DNA of 64,000 nucleotides from Acanthaster planci. Lineage: Eukaryota; Echinodermata; Asteroidea; Valvatida; Acanthasteridae. Under the pieces are notes generated by a model, which ran no database searches, was not told where the DNA came from, and was given only the letters and a program-made list of their open reading frames with translations. Below, piece by piece: positions 1-12,997 of the stretch (position 1 is its first letter; the number at the start of each line of letters is the position of its first letter). Location: NCBI RefSeq assembly GCF_001949145.1, contig NW_019091380.1:2535681-2599680 (forward strand), given 5' to 3'. A program made the position numbers and the translations under genes.

Positions 1-729
1 CGGTGATATAGGCTCGACAAAATCCGAAAAGGGCAAACTGCCACCTTTGATAGAAACGTTTTCCAGCTCGTTATGGCGAATCTCCCGGCACAACGAGGCA
101 CTACGAGCCTACATTGCTGGATATCCCCAGCCACATCGACACAGGCGTGACCGGGCCGGGAGAAACCCCGCAGTTTCGGACGTTATCCATGACAAGGATA
201 GCTTTCTAAAAAATGTTTCCGTAATGTTAAGACAAAAGACGGTACTCCGAATCAGTTATTCAGTTTATACAAGTATTAGTTGAATTTGTTTAACTAAACA
301 CTTTCCTAGGGAAGACCATTTCAGTGAAATAAAATGCACTGTTGCACAGTAAAATGTATTTCATTTGTCCCTTTGTATGCCTCATTTCAATTACCGTATT
401 TAAACAAAACAATTGCTGCCTTTCGAGGCGGGGTCCATGTATGGTGTTTTGTATACCCTTAGGGTACCAAGAAACAGTCAACAATTGTATATTGAAATAT
501 ACTGTGTTCTTGTGTGGGCCAATCGCATGCTCCTACCTTGTTCGATATTATTGATAAGCTTCCCACCAGCCTGTCCTCTGCCTGTGAGGAAGTGCTTCAA
601 GTCCCAGTAGATTATTCATTAATCGGGGGAGCTCGAGATGTCGCCGTCCAAACGTGCATTTGTCACATCAACACCAACGTGTGATGTGTTTCCTTTGTCT
701 GAATTTTACATACAATTATTATCACTTAC
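1..729. other. intergenic or intronic sequence
   Basis: No coding exon is recognised here. If the Death exon at 730-1033 belongs to an NLR of the usual layout, this stretch should be its first coding intron. In the three complete copies that intron is about 394 to 559 bases long, so a NACHT exon would be expected to begin within this interval, but none is visible. Confidence 0.4.
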
Positions 730-1033
730 TTGTAACTTCGGAAACAAAATACATCAGATCTAGCCGTTCTGCCTTTTCAAGTGCCCCACGTAGTTGCTGA
801 GAGCGCTCAGATGGGGTTGTTTTGTTCTTCCACTTTAGTAGCATTTGGTACGCCCTCTCGTGAGCATCAGCTGGATAATCCATTTGCAGGTTCTGAAGCC
901 TGGCTTCGGTAAAGTCGAGGGCCCGACCAATCATCATCCAGCTCTGTCCAAGCTCACCCGCTAGCTGCCAAAGGGCGTCCTCAAGGTCACGACTTCGACT
1001 GCCCGAGGCCTGCCGCTCGCCAAGTTCAGCCAT
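730..1033 (-). CDS. Death-domain first coding exon of an NLR-type gene (rest not in window)
   Basis: The exon encodes about 101 residues forming one Death domain: the family pattern LWQLAGELG, the helix around W31, and the highly conserved block AHERAYQMLLKWKN are visible. The product would bind other Death domains in immune or apoptotic signalling. The start MAELGERQ matches the starts of the three complete NLRs downstream on the same strand, and an acceptor (CACAG) sits just before the ATG, implying a 5' UTR exon. The exon ends in ACA A|GTAAGT, a consensus donor in phase 1, the same phase as the other copies. No NACHT exon follows within the window, so this is either a gene with a long first intron or an orphan Death exon. 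Confidence 0.75.
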
Positions 1034-1268
1034 TTTATCCTGTGAAAGGGAACGGCCATCCAGACTTCTTTAACTGACATGTTATTACTTTAAAAGAGAG
1101 AGACATAGGGGGGATCAAATCTGAGGAAAAGATAGACCGTTAAACAGAGTGCTTCCGCTTGTGTTGCCCAAAACAGGAAAGAGTGGTTGCGAGAATTAAA
1201 AGAAATTACACTGAAATAGAAAAAAGCCATAAAATTAAAATATGAATTTCTATCCATCAAGAATTAAA

Positions 1269-1523
1269 CACTGTAAAAACAACATTTAGAGTTTACAACT
1301 TTTTTACCCACTTTTTCTACAAGTATAACTCATGACATGTTTATTAAAATGTGTTTGCAATGTGTTAAAACGCTAAATGCTTTTCCGTGGTACATGTTTA
1401 GCTTTTAGAAACCCGCTCAGCAATTCAATACATTCCTAAACGCATAACCCTAAACATGTCAAAAAAGTGGCTACAAAAATGTGTTTAGAAATGTGTTCAA
1501 TTCTAAGCGTTGTTTTTACAGTG
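1269..1523. repeat. MITE-like element with CACTGTAAAAACAAC ends
   Basis: A 255-bp element whose first 15 bases, CACTGTAAAAACAAC, are repeated as the exact reverse complement at its right end. The interior is AT-rich and partly self-complementary, with motifs such as ACATGTTTA in both orientations. There is no coding capacity. No clear target-site duplication is seen. It is probably a non-autonomous DNA transposon. Confidence 0.65.
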
Positions 1524-4366
1524 AAGTTTTTTAATGGAAGATTACCAAATACCGGGAAAATGTTTTGGTTTAATTACGTCCATATTGCAATATGTCACAA
1601 GATTATTTTACCTCTCTCATGGAGGACATTAGGGGCGCTGTGTATATGCTTCCCATTTATGACCTTACCTCGGTGAAGAAAAAAGACTGAATGCCACAAT
1701 AGTACATTACACAGCGTCAACAATTTCGGGATACATTAGGGCATGCTTGGAGAGTGGAGCTGGGGCTATACTTCAAATTTAAGGTGGTCTATTTCAAAGA
1801 TTTTTTTTTGGTCTTCATGGATGCAGTTGTTTTTGTTGTGTGTATTTCTTTGGGTTACAAATGGGGTTCAAAACTGTGTTTATCTATCAACAAAACAGCA
1901 TGGAGATCAAACTTTTCTACTTTTCTTCTAGCGCAAAAACACATTACCAATTGAATGTTACATTTAATTAAGAATGTGTCCAATTTTAGCCTCCAGATTT
2001 AGATTTGGATTTAGCTGTGAATGGTTTAAATAACAATTGTCCTACCTAATTTATTACTGATCTTCTGTTCTTTGTCTCCTTAATTTTGACATAGCTTCTC
2101 ATTTATTTATTTAATTGATTATTTTGACATGTGGAATATATATACATGGAATATTAGAAAAGCATTAATAATATTAGAATATCGTTAATTGTTTTTACTG
2201 TCTGCAGTGTTGCAAGCTCGCTGCTCAATCACCCGTTGCATGAAAGGTGAAAAGGTCTAGTCTGGATACCAGACCCGATGGCTCGTCGAATCAAGAGTCC
2301 GGTATCACCCAATGTCCACGTGAACAAAACCGTAGGAATTCCTCACGCTTCCGAAAATACACGAACTATTCCGAACTCGTCTCGTCCACATTCGGATAGC
2401 ATCGTTGGTGTTCGGGTATTACTGGCCGTGTCTGTTTGCATATGAGATATATACGTCTTTTTTCTTTTGCTTGCTGCCCTCATGCAACACAGCGATGCAC
2501 CCTTCCTAGGCTTTCTTTTTAGTTTCTTGCATGTTTTTAAAGTGACCGTCAACGTTGCGTCATGATCTATTTATATCCGTGATACAGGACCTAAACTTCT
2601 ATCAAAAGACGTCAGGGAATCTTTGGTTATTGGGAACCGGACTAAACGTCTCCTAGAAATCAGGGTCAATACACCGTGCAACCTCGTCCCAGTGGCGTCA
2701 TGCAACACGTTTACAGTACTGTCTGTCTTCTTAGTCTGATAAAATCGATCATTTTGCGTGTCCGAGAATTTGGACGGTAATAATTACGCGTGGAATGGTG
2801 CGATGCTCCCAAAATAGGATATTCATTTTTGGTTTGGGTATGTTGCAATGCAATAGCCAGCTATCCAGCTATCACACTATCAATTTAACCAGCTAAATTG
2901 GAAAAGGAGAAGGGTTTGTGAAAAGGATGAAACACAACAAGCAAAACAACAAGCAAACACACGTCTCACAGCAAAATCAACAAGTACAAAATAGAAGACC
3001 TATTTTTGCTTGATGCGTCTGAACATTAAAATGTGGAAGTTACCCCCATGACCTATGTTCTACGTGAACAAGCTAGGTTGCAACGCTAGGAATGCAATGG
3101 GACGCGACGTAACATGGGATTTCCCTTTGTGAATACATCAGCGTTGCTAAGCTTTGAGCCACGCTATGCTCTCATGCTACAAAGGACGGTTTCTATTTCA
3201 AATATTATGTATCAACCATCTATATTATTTCAAATATCCAAAGGAAGAAGAAAAAATGAGACGGAATTCTCAACGTTACTCTATATTCTCTATAGTATAC
3301 AGATGCTACTCTATGGACACACTATGCTATCACGCTACAAATGACGGTTTCTATTTCAAATATCCACGGGCAAAATACAATTGAGAAGTAATTGCTCTGA
3401 CTGCCAGAGTTCAGTTGAATTTTGGAACTGTAGTTTTGGCCACTTAGCCTTTGCGACGCTGACGCACTACTTCCTGAAATATAACTAATTCGTTTCAACT
3501 ACAAATCGTCCGTAGGAATTCCGAATTTCCATTTTCTAAATCATACTGTCATCCATGTTTGTCATCATTTTCATACATGTATACAAACGACCAGCCTGGG
3601 GACCGGGTTTGAGGTACGAGGTTTGTTTACGCTGTTTGAAATACTACAAATGTTTATGATAAATCATTTTGAATGCTTTTGTGTGCTTGTGACCATAGCA
3701 AAAACTGAGGACATTAATCACAGTCTGCATTAGCATCTAAAATCTATATACAGTCGTCGTACGTTGAGGCCCTGCAAAGATAGTATGTAAAATTTAATCA
3801 CTGAACTGACTGACCTCATTTGTCGATCAGCTCTGGCTAGGATCGGGTATAAACGAGTTGGCGGCTCGCTACACACAAATAGCCTCCTGGAAAATCCCCA
3901 GCCAACTTGAATGACCCTGCTGCTGTGAGAGCAGTTGAACTGTCTGCAAAATTATGAAGAAGCTTGTGTAACACTGAAGCACCGCCATGAAAAGGCAAGT
4001 TTCTCTGCCAGTTTCCCTACCGTGCATCATGTACAAGTACATGCACGTTCGTCCGCCGCGTACACTGAACCTGGTCGCGAACTTCAACTTGTAAAGGGAG
4101 CCAGGAGATATGTATCCGAGTGCCTTTTTCTTGTATCAAAGTCCTCCCAGGAGGAATATCTTTTTCCAAAACTGAAATCCTCTCTCTAGAAATCCAACAA
4201 TGGTACCGGTAACCTATTACAGACAGAAAAAGAGGAAGAATTTTGGCTCCATAATTTCATGTTCCGACTTCTACGTTGCTCTCATGTGATAATGACGTAC
4301 TAAGCCCTAGCATACTGTCGTCACGGTTATAAAGGTCGAGGAAATTGCTTACACTACAGTGGGCGC
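1524..4366. other. intergenic, no gene recognised
   Basis: AT-rich sequence without recognisable coding exons. It contains a direct repeat of about 40 bases: the motif GACGGTTTCTATTTCAAATA occurs near 3184 and again near 3343, with shared upstream bases. Confidence 0.5.
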
Positions 4367-4367
4367 A

Positions 4368-4770
4368 GTCAAACTAATTGAAGTGAGAATCTTTAGCCAG
4401 CTCATTAGCATTGAAAGTGCCCCCACAGTATCTTTTTGCAAAAAGGAGATTTTTCCAATTTTTTTTCTCCAAAATGGTACGATTAGTTGCCAGGAACAAC
4501 CCCCTGGGTTTTTTGGCTTTCATCTAAAGGCAGAATAGCTAAATATACGGTTGAGAAAGTGCCCGAGAGAGTTGAGGGTTGCCTGAAAATGGCTGCAGAC
4601 TTCGGAAAAATCATTTTCTGGGGGGTGATTTGGCTTTGTGGGAATAATTAAAAATGTAATTGGTTAACCCACAAAAATTGAACAGAAAGTAAAAGATTAG
4701 GGACCACACAATAATTTAATTCATTGCGTGTCAGAAACCTCAGGGATGTTGGTATTGTGGCGTTTCATTC
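4368..4770 (-). repeat. dispersed foldback-element family, copy A
   Basis: In reverse complement this matches the elements at 36732-37620 and 51380-51844. Shared blocks include the wording around GTGGGTTAACCAATTAC, CCATTTTTCAAG, and ACATCCCTGAG. The left boundary lies near the AACTAATTGAAGTGAGAAT motif, which is the reverse complement of the right end of the 51 kb copy. It is a non-coding repeat. Confidence 0.6.
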
Positions 4771-4919
4771 CCAACGAGTCAGCTCCAGTCTGGACGAAAC
4801 ATTTCCAACTGTGAGGAAAGTCCCCTGACCTAAACCCAAACAAACTGCTTTGGCACTTGAGTAAGACGGGCAATCCGCTAAGTTCCAGGGGTTAGGGGTC
4901 GTTTTGGCGGAAATGCCCC

Positions 4920-5006
4920 ACGGTGTGTCTGTGGGTGAGTGTGTGTGTGGGTGGGTGGGTTGGCTTGCACGGTGGGTTCGTGGGTGACTGGCTGGCTGGC
5001 GGGTCG
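4920..5006. repeat. GT/GGGT-rich low-complexity tract
   Basis: A run of GTGTGTGT, GGTGGGTGGGT and GGCTGGCTGGC units. The apparent open frame across it, rich in Thr, His and Pro, is a by-product of the simple repeat. Confidence 0.7.
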
Positions 5007-5224
5007 ATTCCAATAATTTTACAGTCTCTCTTATTTTTCAAGTTTGGAAGTTTGAGACCTTTTTAGGGATAAGAAGATCTTTTCGACAAGAAACCTAGCT
5101 TATATGCTCATTATCTCTTTTCTTTTCCGGAGCTAGCATTTTGAAACGTGTGATAATGAATTCCCAATACCGACTGTACAAAAATGGATCAAGGTTTAGT
5201 GTGTTGGATACATAAAAAGGTTTT

Positions 5225-5549
5225 NNNNNNNNNNNNNNNNNNNNNNNNNNNNNNNNNNNNNNNNNNNNNNNNNNNNNNNNNNNNNNNNNNNNNNNNNNNN
5301 NNNNNNNNNNNNNNNNNNNNNNNNNNNNNNNNNNNNNNNNNNNNNNNNNNNNNNNNNNNNNNNNNNNNNNNNNNNNNNNNNNNNNNNNNNNNNNNNNNNN
5401 NNNNNNNNNNNNNNNNNNNNNNNNNNNNNNNNNNNNNNNNNNNNNNNNNNNNNNNNNNNNNNNNNNNNNNNNNNNNNNNNNNNNNNNNNNNNNNNNNNNN
5501 NNNNNNNNNNNNNNNNNNNNNNNNNNNNNNNNNNNNNNNNNNNNNNNNN
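5225..5549. other. assembly gap (325 N)
   Basis: A run of undetermined bases, immediately followed by a (TAA)n microsatellite. This suggests the assembly broke in simple sequence. All sequence from 5550 to 64000 is gap-free. Confidence 0.98.
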
Positions 5550-7232
5550 TAATAATAATAATAACATGTTTGTGAACGACATGCAGTAGACAGTGTGCTG
5601 TTCAATGGTTTAGGAAGATAAGTCTATCAAATACGAGTGAATTATTATTCAAGAAATAAGGCAGAAAATAGACTACTGTGTATCTAGGTGAGATTTGGAA
5701 ATTGCCAAATCTGGTAAGTGTCCTCAATACCTGCCAAAAAATCGCTGATCGACAAACCAATACTCTCCACAAATTTATTAAGATAGAAAGAGAAGGTTGG
5801 GGTGCCTGTTGAACGTGGACATGAAATGAAACATACTTTTTAAAAATAAGTTCACTGATTCTTACAGAAGTTAATAAATTAGTCGCGGGACATTCCGGTT
5901 TGGTGTTAAAAATCCTGGTGCGCCACTGGACCGATTAATGTTATCAACTACGACAAGTTATAATGTCAGATATTTTGTCAAGGCAAAATGGAGGTCAAAC
6001 GTTTGGATGCATTCTGAGTGAAATCACCGTGCATACCAGGAGAACCAATTAGCCTGTTTGAGGTATCGTCATGGTGGGCACAGTGGGAGGGCACTAACGT
6101 GTTCATTCTAACATTTACCAACTTCAAATAGCGTCATCCTTTTGTGTCGGCCATGCTTCAAAAAGGTTTATGGTCTCAGCCTAAATACTTGAGGAATCGA
6201 AGGCGAAATCCTTGGGGGAGGAGGACCTAGTTCGGTCAATTGGATAACAAGGACTCATTAAAATGAGGCAGCTAACATCGAAAAGTATTTTATATTATCG
6301 AAACAGACTTCAAACGTAGATCATATAAACACACTGTAGACAGAGCAAGGGTAATCCCACACCTATGGATAACAGACAATTCTCAATGTGGGGGCAGAAC
6401 CGGTGGATTTATACAGATATCAAACGGTAAGCTTAGGGCCAATACATGTATAATTTAATTCCTTGAGATAGAGGGTTTGGATGGCACCAAAATTATGTAA
6501 CCAAAATAAAATTACTGTAGATAGAATTGTTATATTGCAGAATTCTTACTAAACGATAATACATTGCTTTTTACATTTCATATACCACACTTATTAGCTG
6601 ATTAAACGAGCAAAAGGTTTAGCAATTTAAGCAAACACTCCTCAGCTCAGTGTAATTCGAACATAGCAAAACCAGCCAAACTTAATGTAGCTTTTCGCTC
6701 ACACAGAACAGAAATGTATGCACAATACACCTCTCAGAGCTGGAGTTTATTATGGACTTGTATTCTTTTGAAAAGAAATTAATGCATTTTGGGAAGACGT
6801 TCGTGGTTCAATGAAAACTTTCTATTATATAGGTCCTACCAGTATTCACCTTTCTGAGTACTGTGTCGCTAGAGTGGAAATCCTCAAACGGAAGTCTTGT
6901 GTTTCTCTGTTAACATGAAAACACAATGCATGATTTCTGATGGAATATACGACGGATAGACGTATATGTCATGTAACATCGGCAACATCCCGATTCTGAA
7001 TTTGTAGTCCCTTTCCTTCCCAACTTTGTTTCTATCAGAGTGACCTCTCTTGCCTCTCGCATTCTGTCAGTCTGCACCTTGATTACTGTGTTACCGCATG
7101 AGCCAATTTATATTCTGTTCCTAAATGTCAATAATATTCATCCGAACATCCAATCCTTTAATGTCGCAAAAACCAATTCCTAAAGTACCGTTTTGTGTAC
7201 TTTTGCCTGCGCCTTTTTGTTGGCTTTTTTCA
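5550..7232. other. intergenic, no gene recognised
   Basis: This begins with a (TAA)n microsatellite. The rest is AT-rich and has no coding exon I can support. It includes the 3' flank of the CPPED1-like gene. Confidence 0.5.
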
Positions 7233-9058
7233 TTAGCATTCAAAGGGTATGTCGTCAACGCTGTAGTACTGATGAGAAATGGAATCCTCTGTGACCTTGA
7301 CAACGCGCAGGCCAGATTTGTCCTCTCCAGTAGGCATGCCCCATGCTGACGTCACCACTTCCTCCATACCTTTGTAGAGTCCCCCTGCGTTGCGATGGTA
7401 GTGACCGCAGAAAATAATACGCACTCCTACATTGACAAAACAATTCAAACTGATTTTAAATGAAGCTTTTGTTACCGTTGATGCTCAACATAAAATAACC
7501 GTGTTCCAATTTGCTGTGAGATCAAGATGAAATTAAAACTGCCAACATAAAGAAAAACATACAGTATTAAGTTGTTGACACTTTGAACAATTACCAGCTG
7601 TGAGGAATCTCTCCAAAACGGGCAACCTGTGAGTAATGGGTATGTTGAAATATCCATCGTCTTCATCTGGACTTTTGATAAACCATGGAGTGTGCTGGAA
7701 TATTACGAGGTGTTTACATCCAGATGCCTGGACGTCTGTCACGAGGAGCAAAATTTGTAGAGGTAAGTTTTTTGTATTGTCACAAAAACAAGTGAGAAAC
7801 GATCTGCAGATTTTTTCAACAAAATAAGTCAGTGTTAATACAAAAATAGGCCATCTGACAACCTTCCCATAAATGAACCAATCAAATGTCTGTGTATCAA
7901 AGAAGCATGACGTGATTGAGTACAGTGACAGCGGTTAAGGAGCTCATTTTTTCTGCTGCGTGGGTAGCCTGACGCAAGTAAGGTTTTTTAGTGTGTGAGT
8001 AAACAGCCTTGCTCGTCCTGCTTCAAAAGTCCAGATTTAAATCATTCACGACCACCCACATACCCGCTAACTGCTCGTTCAGCCACAAATCCTGTTCATC
8101 CCTTGCCTCTTGACATTTACTCGAATCCACATACAGTTGGCTGTTGAGAACAATAAACCGCACCCCTCCCACCCAGAACGCGTAGAAGTCATCACCGAAC
8201 GTGTCCCGGTACAACTTGATGTCTTCCATGGACGGGGTGTCGCTTAGTTCGTGATTTCCCGGTAAAAGCAGGAGAGGGATTTCGGGATGGAGGTTGTTGA
8301 ATACTTCCGTAAAGGAAGCCTTCTGCTCGTCTCGACCCGGGCGAGCTGGCAGAAGGGTGAATGGGAAGTTCTTTAGACGGGAAGATGTCTGTCATCACAA
8401 GGAACTCCAGAAATAAATATATGTATAAGAAGTTGAGGCTGAACAAACGATTTTATTTTGTTTTGCACCGACAGAGGGCTGCCAGGCACTTGCAGACGCA
8501 CCGAAGTATCATTAAAAACCTTATTATTGTTCAGTTGCAAATGATGTTGATCCACAAAACGACTGAAATTCTTTGCAGATTTACAGAGGTGATTTTTTCC
8601 ATATAAAGTCTTTGCGTTGTAGCCATTATGCATGCATTTGTTTTGTTCCACAGGCAAACCTCCCTTTTGCATACGATGTACAACAAAATGCACTGGCCTG
8701 CAACATGGCAGCCATGCAAACCCGCTTTAGGTATTTGTGGACGCTTTCCTATAATAGTGGCGAATGGGGACTGAGGCCGCACCCCCAACAGACATAACTC
8801 ACACAACCCACAAGACATCGTACCTGGCATTGCATCGAGCATATCTCCAAGGATGACAACGAATCGTGGGCGTGGCTTCATCTTATTAATCTTGTCGACG
8901 CCCCTTCGAGTCAGCTCCACCTCTTCCTTCCAGTCCAGCGCACCTGGTTTATTCCAGCGAGCGATCAGACCATACTGGGGGTCGGCCGAGGCGATAAACG
9001 TGAATGGTCCCTGCCACGTGCCCTCGTGCTCTGATGGGATTTGAACAGAGGTACACAT
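7233..9058 (-). CDS. CPPED1: CPPED1-like calcineurin-type phosphatase, four exons
   Basis: Coding exons on the minus strand: 8824-9058, 8064-8345, 7595-7735 and 7233-7426. All junctions are GT-AG, all introns are phase 1, and the joined frame is open for 283 residues. Metallophosphoesterase motifs appear in order: ADPQYG (first metal-binding Asp), GDMLDAMP, PGNHE, FQHTPWF and the terminal GHYHRNAGG. The motif set and spacing match CPPED1, a cytosolic Ser/Thr phosphatase that in vertebrates acts on Akt. The vertebrate protein is about 314 residues. Here the N-terminus is shorter, and a possible acceptor (CCCATCAG) inside the first exon suggests a missed upstream exon. The C-terminus ends soon after the YYSVDD segment. 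Domain assignment is firm; orthology is inferred. Confidence 0.88.
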
Positions 9059-10797
9059 TATTTATTTTAACCCTGCCACTGAGGGTCGTGGGAGAAGCCA
9101 GCCCTTGATATTTTCTTCGATATCGTCGCTTTCAAACCCTCACACTGACAAACTTCGAATAATTTATCCAACTGAAGAGCAAGTTACTATAAGGAGACAG
9201 GTTTTTAATAGGCCTACGTAAATTTATGCTAATTAAAAAGTACAATGCATAGGCCTACCTGAACTTTGTGTATATAACCCTCTGCCAATTAATCCTATTC
9301 ACAAGTCGGCCACATTGAATTGAAAGCGAGGTTAACTTTTATTTCGGCAATTAGAAATAGAAAATGAAAGCACTGGAGTAAAACTGCATTACAACTCAGT
9401 GTCATTTATGTTTAATAGTTTAAAATGTGGGATTTATTATAATTATCTTAATGTTTTCAGCCACATTTGCAAATATGAAAGTTATACAGTTAACCCAAAA
9501 TAGTCCCTTTTAACAGACTAAATTGAATAGGATAGATTCGGGGAACGTGACCAGAAATGGTTTCCTTGTGAATAAGGTTTATTGATAGTATTAAGCCGTG
9601 GCCCAGGGTTGCTCTTCTGGGGAGGACTAGTTTACATCTTAACCATCTTCAACCATGGGAGTTACATTCTTACTGGTGAAAGAATAAATCAAATGAACCG
9701 TCCGTCAGTCCCGTGACAGGCCCCTATGCTAATAGGTCGGTGTGTTCCTTTACCCAATCAGTTCCTGGTGTCAGTGAGCGTCAGTCCTACTTTGAACTTG
9801 AAGATCTGGATCTTTTACTACAAAAAAATATGTTCGAGTCAACAGTTCCTCTCCACTGCTGTTTATGAGAGGGGGTATTCGGAACACCGCTTTATTACAA
9901 ACCAAATATGATGCGTCATGTTCCCACAGCAGAATGTTCTAGAGTTCAAGGGTTATCGGGAATCTGGATTAACTCGGAGTAGGGGGGGGGGAATATTTAC
10001 ATGATGGCACATTATACGCTTTCCAATATAAAGCTATATTCTGTGTCAAGTGTCGGCGTGAGACTCCATCAAGTGACACCGTATAAGGGTAGTATGCTTC
10101 GGACAGAGATACTGTTCTACCATGTCTATCGTAAAGCAAAATAAAATTTCGGCTGCATTCACGCATTACATAGATTACCTCGGTCAAAGCCTTCATACTG
10201 ACGGCTTTTAGCACGAATTCTCAGCTGATCTGCGCCACTGTTCCCTGCCATTCTCAACTGTCCAATAGCTTCTCCTTTATTTGGTGAAGTTCAGTCAGTG
10301 ACTAAGCCTCCATTTTGTCGATAGCAAGCTAGCTTTGTACATGAGTACGGACGCACAGTAGTGCAGACTAGACACATGTACATGAGTAGACTGTACATTC
10401 ATGCATGGAGGTACTCCATGATTCATGTAACGATGCCCCTAAAAACAGACTAGCTACCAGTCCCTCCGCAAGTACCTCAGCACAACCGTGAATTTAAAGC
10501 CTTGAATTTATGCAGGCTTCCATTCATGTGAGAGTTGTGAAAGTGTGTAAGTTGATAGCGGCTCATGATGTTGGGTCAAGTTGTCTGAGATACGCAAGAA
10601 CAAATTTCCTTTACAGTAGGCACGTCTAGACTCTGTATGTTGGCGTCTTCTCTTTATCACACTGCGTTGTATGTTTGCCTAAAAACTGCTGAAAAATATT
10701 TTTTGTTAAATATACTTCACAAAGTGATAAAAATCTGGCGCAAAGCGTGGAATCTCTTTCTCTTTAAAATTACCTCTCCCTATGCAGGCCTGTGTCG
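9059..10797. other. intergenic, 5' flank of the CPPED1-like gene
   Basis: AT-rich non-coding sequence. It may contain the promoter and a 5' exon of the CPPED1-like gene. Homopolymeric G runs occur near 9983. Nothing else was recognised. Confidence 0.45.
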
Positions 10798-11163
10798 AAT
10801 AAGCCATTTGCGAGTTAAATTTTGATAAAATCTGGTACACTGAGTTCTTTAAATTCAAGTGAACTTAAATAACTTGAATTCTCCATACTAAAACCACTAT
10901 TGCTATACCCGGGATTCGGGGCAAGCTTTTGCTTAGTTACATAAGAGACGCCTTACAACAATACACTGTTCTCAGTGGATAGGAACGGCACAAAGGAACC
11001 AGTCCATTCCAGAGATGGTGGTCGCTATGCGAAAGCTTGCCCCGAATCACGAGATATAGCAACAGTTTCTTTAGTCTGGGGAATTCATATTGTTACGTTT
11101 CTGTGCAATCAGATAACAAAGTGTACCAGATTTTATTCAAATTTAACTCGCAAGTGGCTTATT
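10798..11163. repeat. 366-bp foldback element
   Basis: Two inverted arms of roughly 130-140 bases flank a short centre. The left arm runs from AATAAGCCATTTGCGAG through AAATCTGGTACACT to GATTCGGGGCAAGCTTT; the right arm repeats these blocks in reverse order and complement, ending CTCGCAAGTGGCTTATT. No protein is encoded. The structure suggests a palindromic MITE that could form a long hairpin. Confidence 0.75.
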
Positions 11164-12680
11164 GGCCGTAAGACTTTCAGTTCGGTCTATTTTATACATG
11201 AAAAAGGTTAAATATAAATTTTGTAGTATTGTACTGAAACAAATCCGCCTCAAATGAGTCAACATCCTAGGTGCGTTACCTCGTTTCTATTTTCCGCAAA
11301 TGCTTGAGATAGCTGAATATATAATACTCCACCGAGTCCACTGGAAATGGCTTGCTGGCAGCTACGTTGACCTAAAGCTCAAATCACTAAATAAAGAGGG
11401 TGCCTGGCGTTTCGATAGCAGAATCTTTCTCTGCAGCAAAGATTGAGAGAGAATCTGAAAGGGCCAAAAGCATTGGGCCCTCTTATTTTTCCGATGACCA
11501 AAATACTCATATATATGCACATGCACAGTTTTCAAGTTGTACATGTACTTATAATTAAGCCAATAGTGCGGAACGTTGAACAACGGGGCAGAGTATTAAC
11601 TTTATTGACACACGACTGGTTCAAATCGATGACACCAGAGGTCTACTGGCACAACAGGGGTGTATTCGACACCCCGTTCTCGTGTTAGACGAATACGAGA
11701 ACGGGGGGGGGGTTCGAACGGGGAGAATCAACATCGTTCACGAACAAGATTCTCACTCCACACTTTCTGGGAAATGCATGGATGAAGAATACCAAGAGCA
11801 AAGATGGCGGATATAGGCACATACCGTAACTTAATGTTGGTTTTGTTACTCACAATAAGGAAAATATAACCCAGGGAAAATACTCATGGCTATCGGAGAG
11901 AATTTACTCTGACCATTTTATATGGATATTTACAGATTTATTTAATGTATATGGTAAATGTCATGCCATCGTTTCATTTAGTGCACTTCAGCGTTCGTAA
12001 TCAACGACCCAAGAACAATGTTCATGAGTCCCGGGAGACTGGGGTTTCGAATACACCCCTTGAATTCAAGTCTAGTTTCCAGCATGACGCCTATGTCTGC
12101 CTTCGTTTGTGAACCAATAGTAAACAGTGCTACGTGTGAGGCCGTGACCTTCAAAGATTGAGTTTTGATTGAAGGTCGTAGGTAACCGGCTCTGGTAGTG
12201 TTGCAGTTGCACTGTGAGAAACCCATTCAAAGCATTGTATGTTATCACTAAAGACCCTTATGTACATGTGCGGTGCTTTCAGTATCATTGCGCGAGCCGA
12301 GGCGACAATATTAACGCGCAATGTGCACTTGCTCTTGGCTCACTGACGGATGTACGGCCATGTTCACAACGAGAAGTAGGTCCTGTCTTGCATGAAGTTG
12401 ATTTTGCTGTGGAGGTGTTTCTTTGGGAACTAATGTTATACGGACCCTACTTTCATTGATGAACTAACAACACTGTCAATATTAAGCATTTGAGAAGACA
12501 TGAATGTGTTTTCTGAACGGCGGATGACCATAGGTGTTACAACCTGTGTGAATCGCCTATACACTTCTTTCAGTGTCATCCATACTGATAGTTACAACAG
12601 TCTTTGCAAACTTTGTTCTAATTTCAGTGCTCCTCGGAGTTGTGTCCTAACTTGATGGTGCTGAGGTGGTGCGTTGAGAC
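11164..12680. other. intergenic
   Basis: No coding exon was recognised. A short AAGATGGCGGAT motif near 11803 resembles a YY1-type core promoter element, but no transcript can be tied to it. Confidence 0.4.
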
Positions 12681-12692
12681 ATGGGAGACCAG
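12681..12692 (+). CDS. possible first coding exon of the Death-only gene
   Basis: ATGGGAGACCAG followed by a GTGGGT donor would give M-G-D-Q in phase 0, matching the phase-0 acceptor of the exon at 12998. It is chosen only because it supplies a start codon and a compatible phase. The start could instead be any of the in-frame ATGs in the next exon. Confidence 0.3.
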
Positions 12693-12997
12693 GTGGGTGT
12701 TTTGATGTAATCTACTCATGCGTAATCATAGACATTATCGTAATAATTGCGGACCCCCCGTCCACGAACCACAATGTGCGGCACCATTAGTGGACTATGA
12801 TACTGAGCACAGTGCACATGTAGTGTATGCCCATAAAGATTTATAAAATTCACTTTCTTATACGCTCCTGAAATTCTGTCAGGGTATATAGCCCTACTTG
12901 GAATTCTTACGAATAGAAGAATTATAATGTTGTTTTTAACGTCTAGTATGGATTCTTTGGAAATTCATTCCATGCATTCTTTTTTCAATCTTACCAG

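Noticed and set aside
5184-5605. Open frames spanning the N run
   Set aside because: Their length is produced by undetermined bases; nothing is known about the content.
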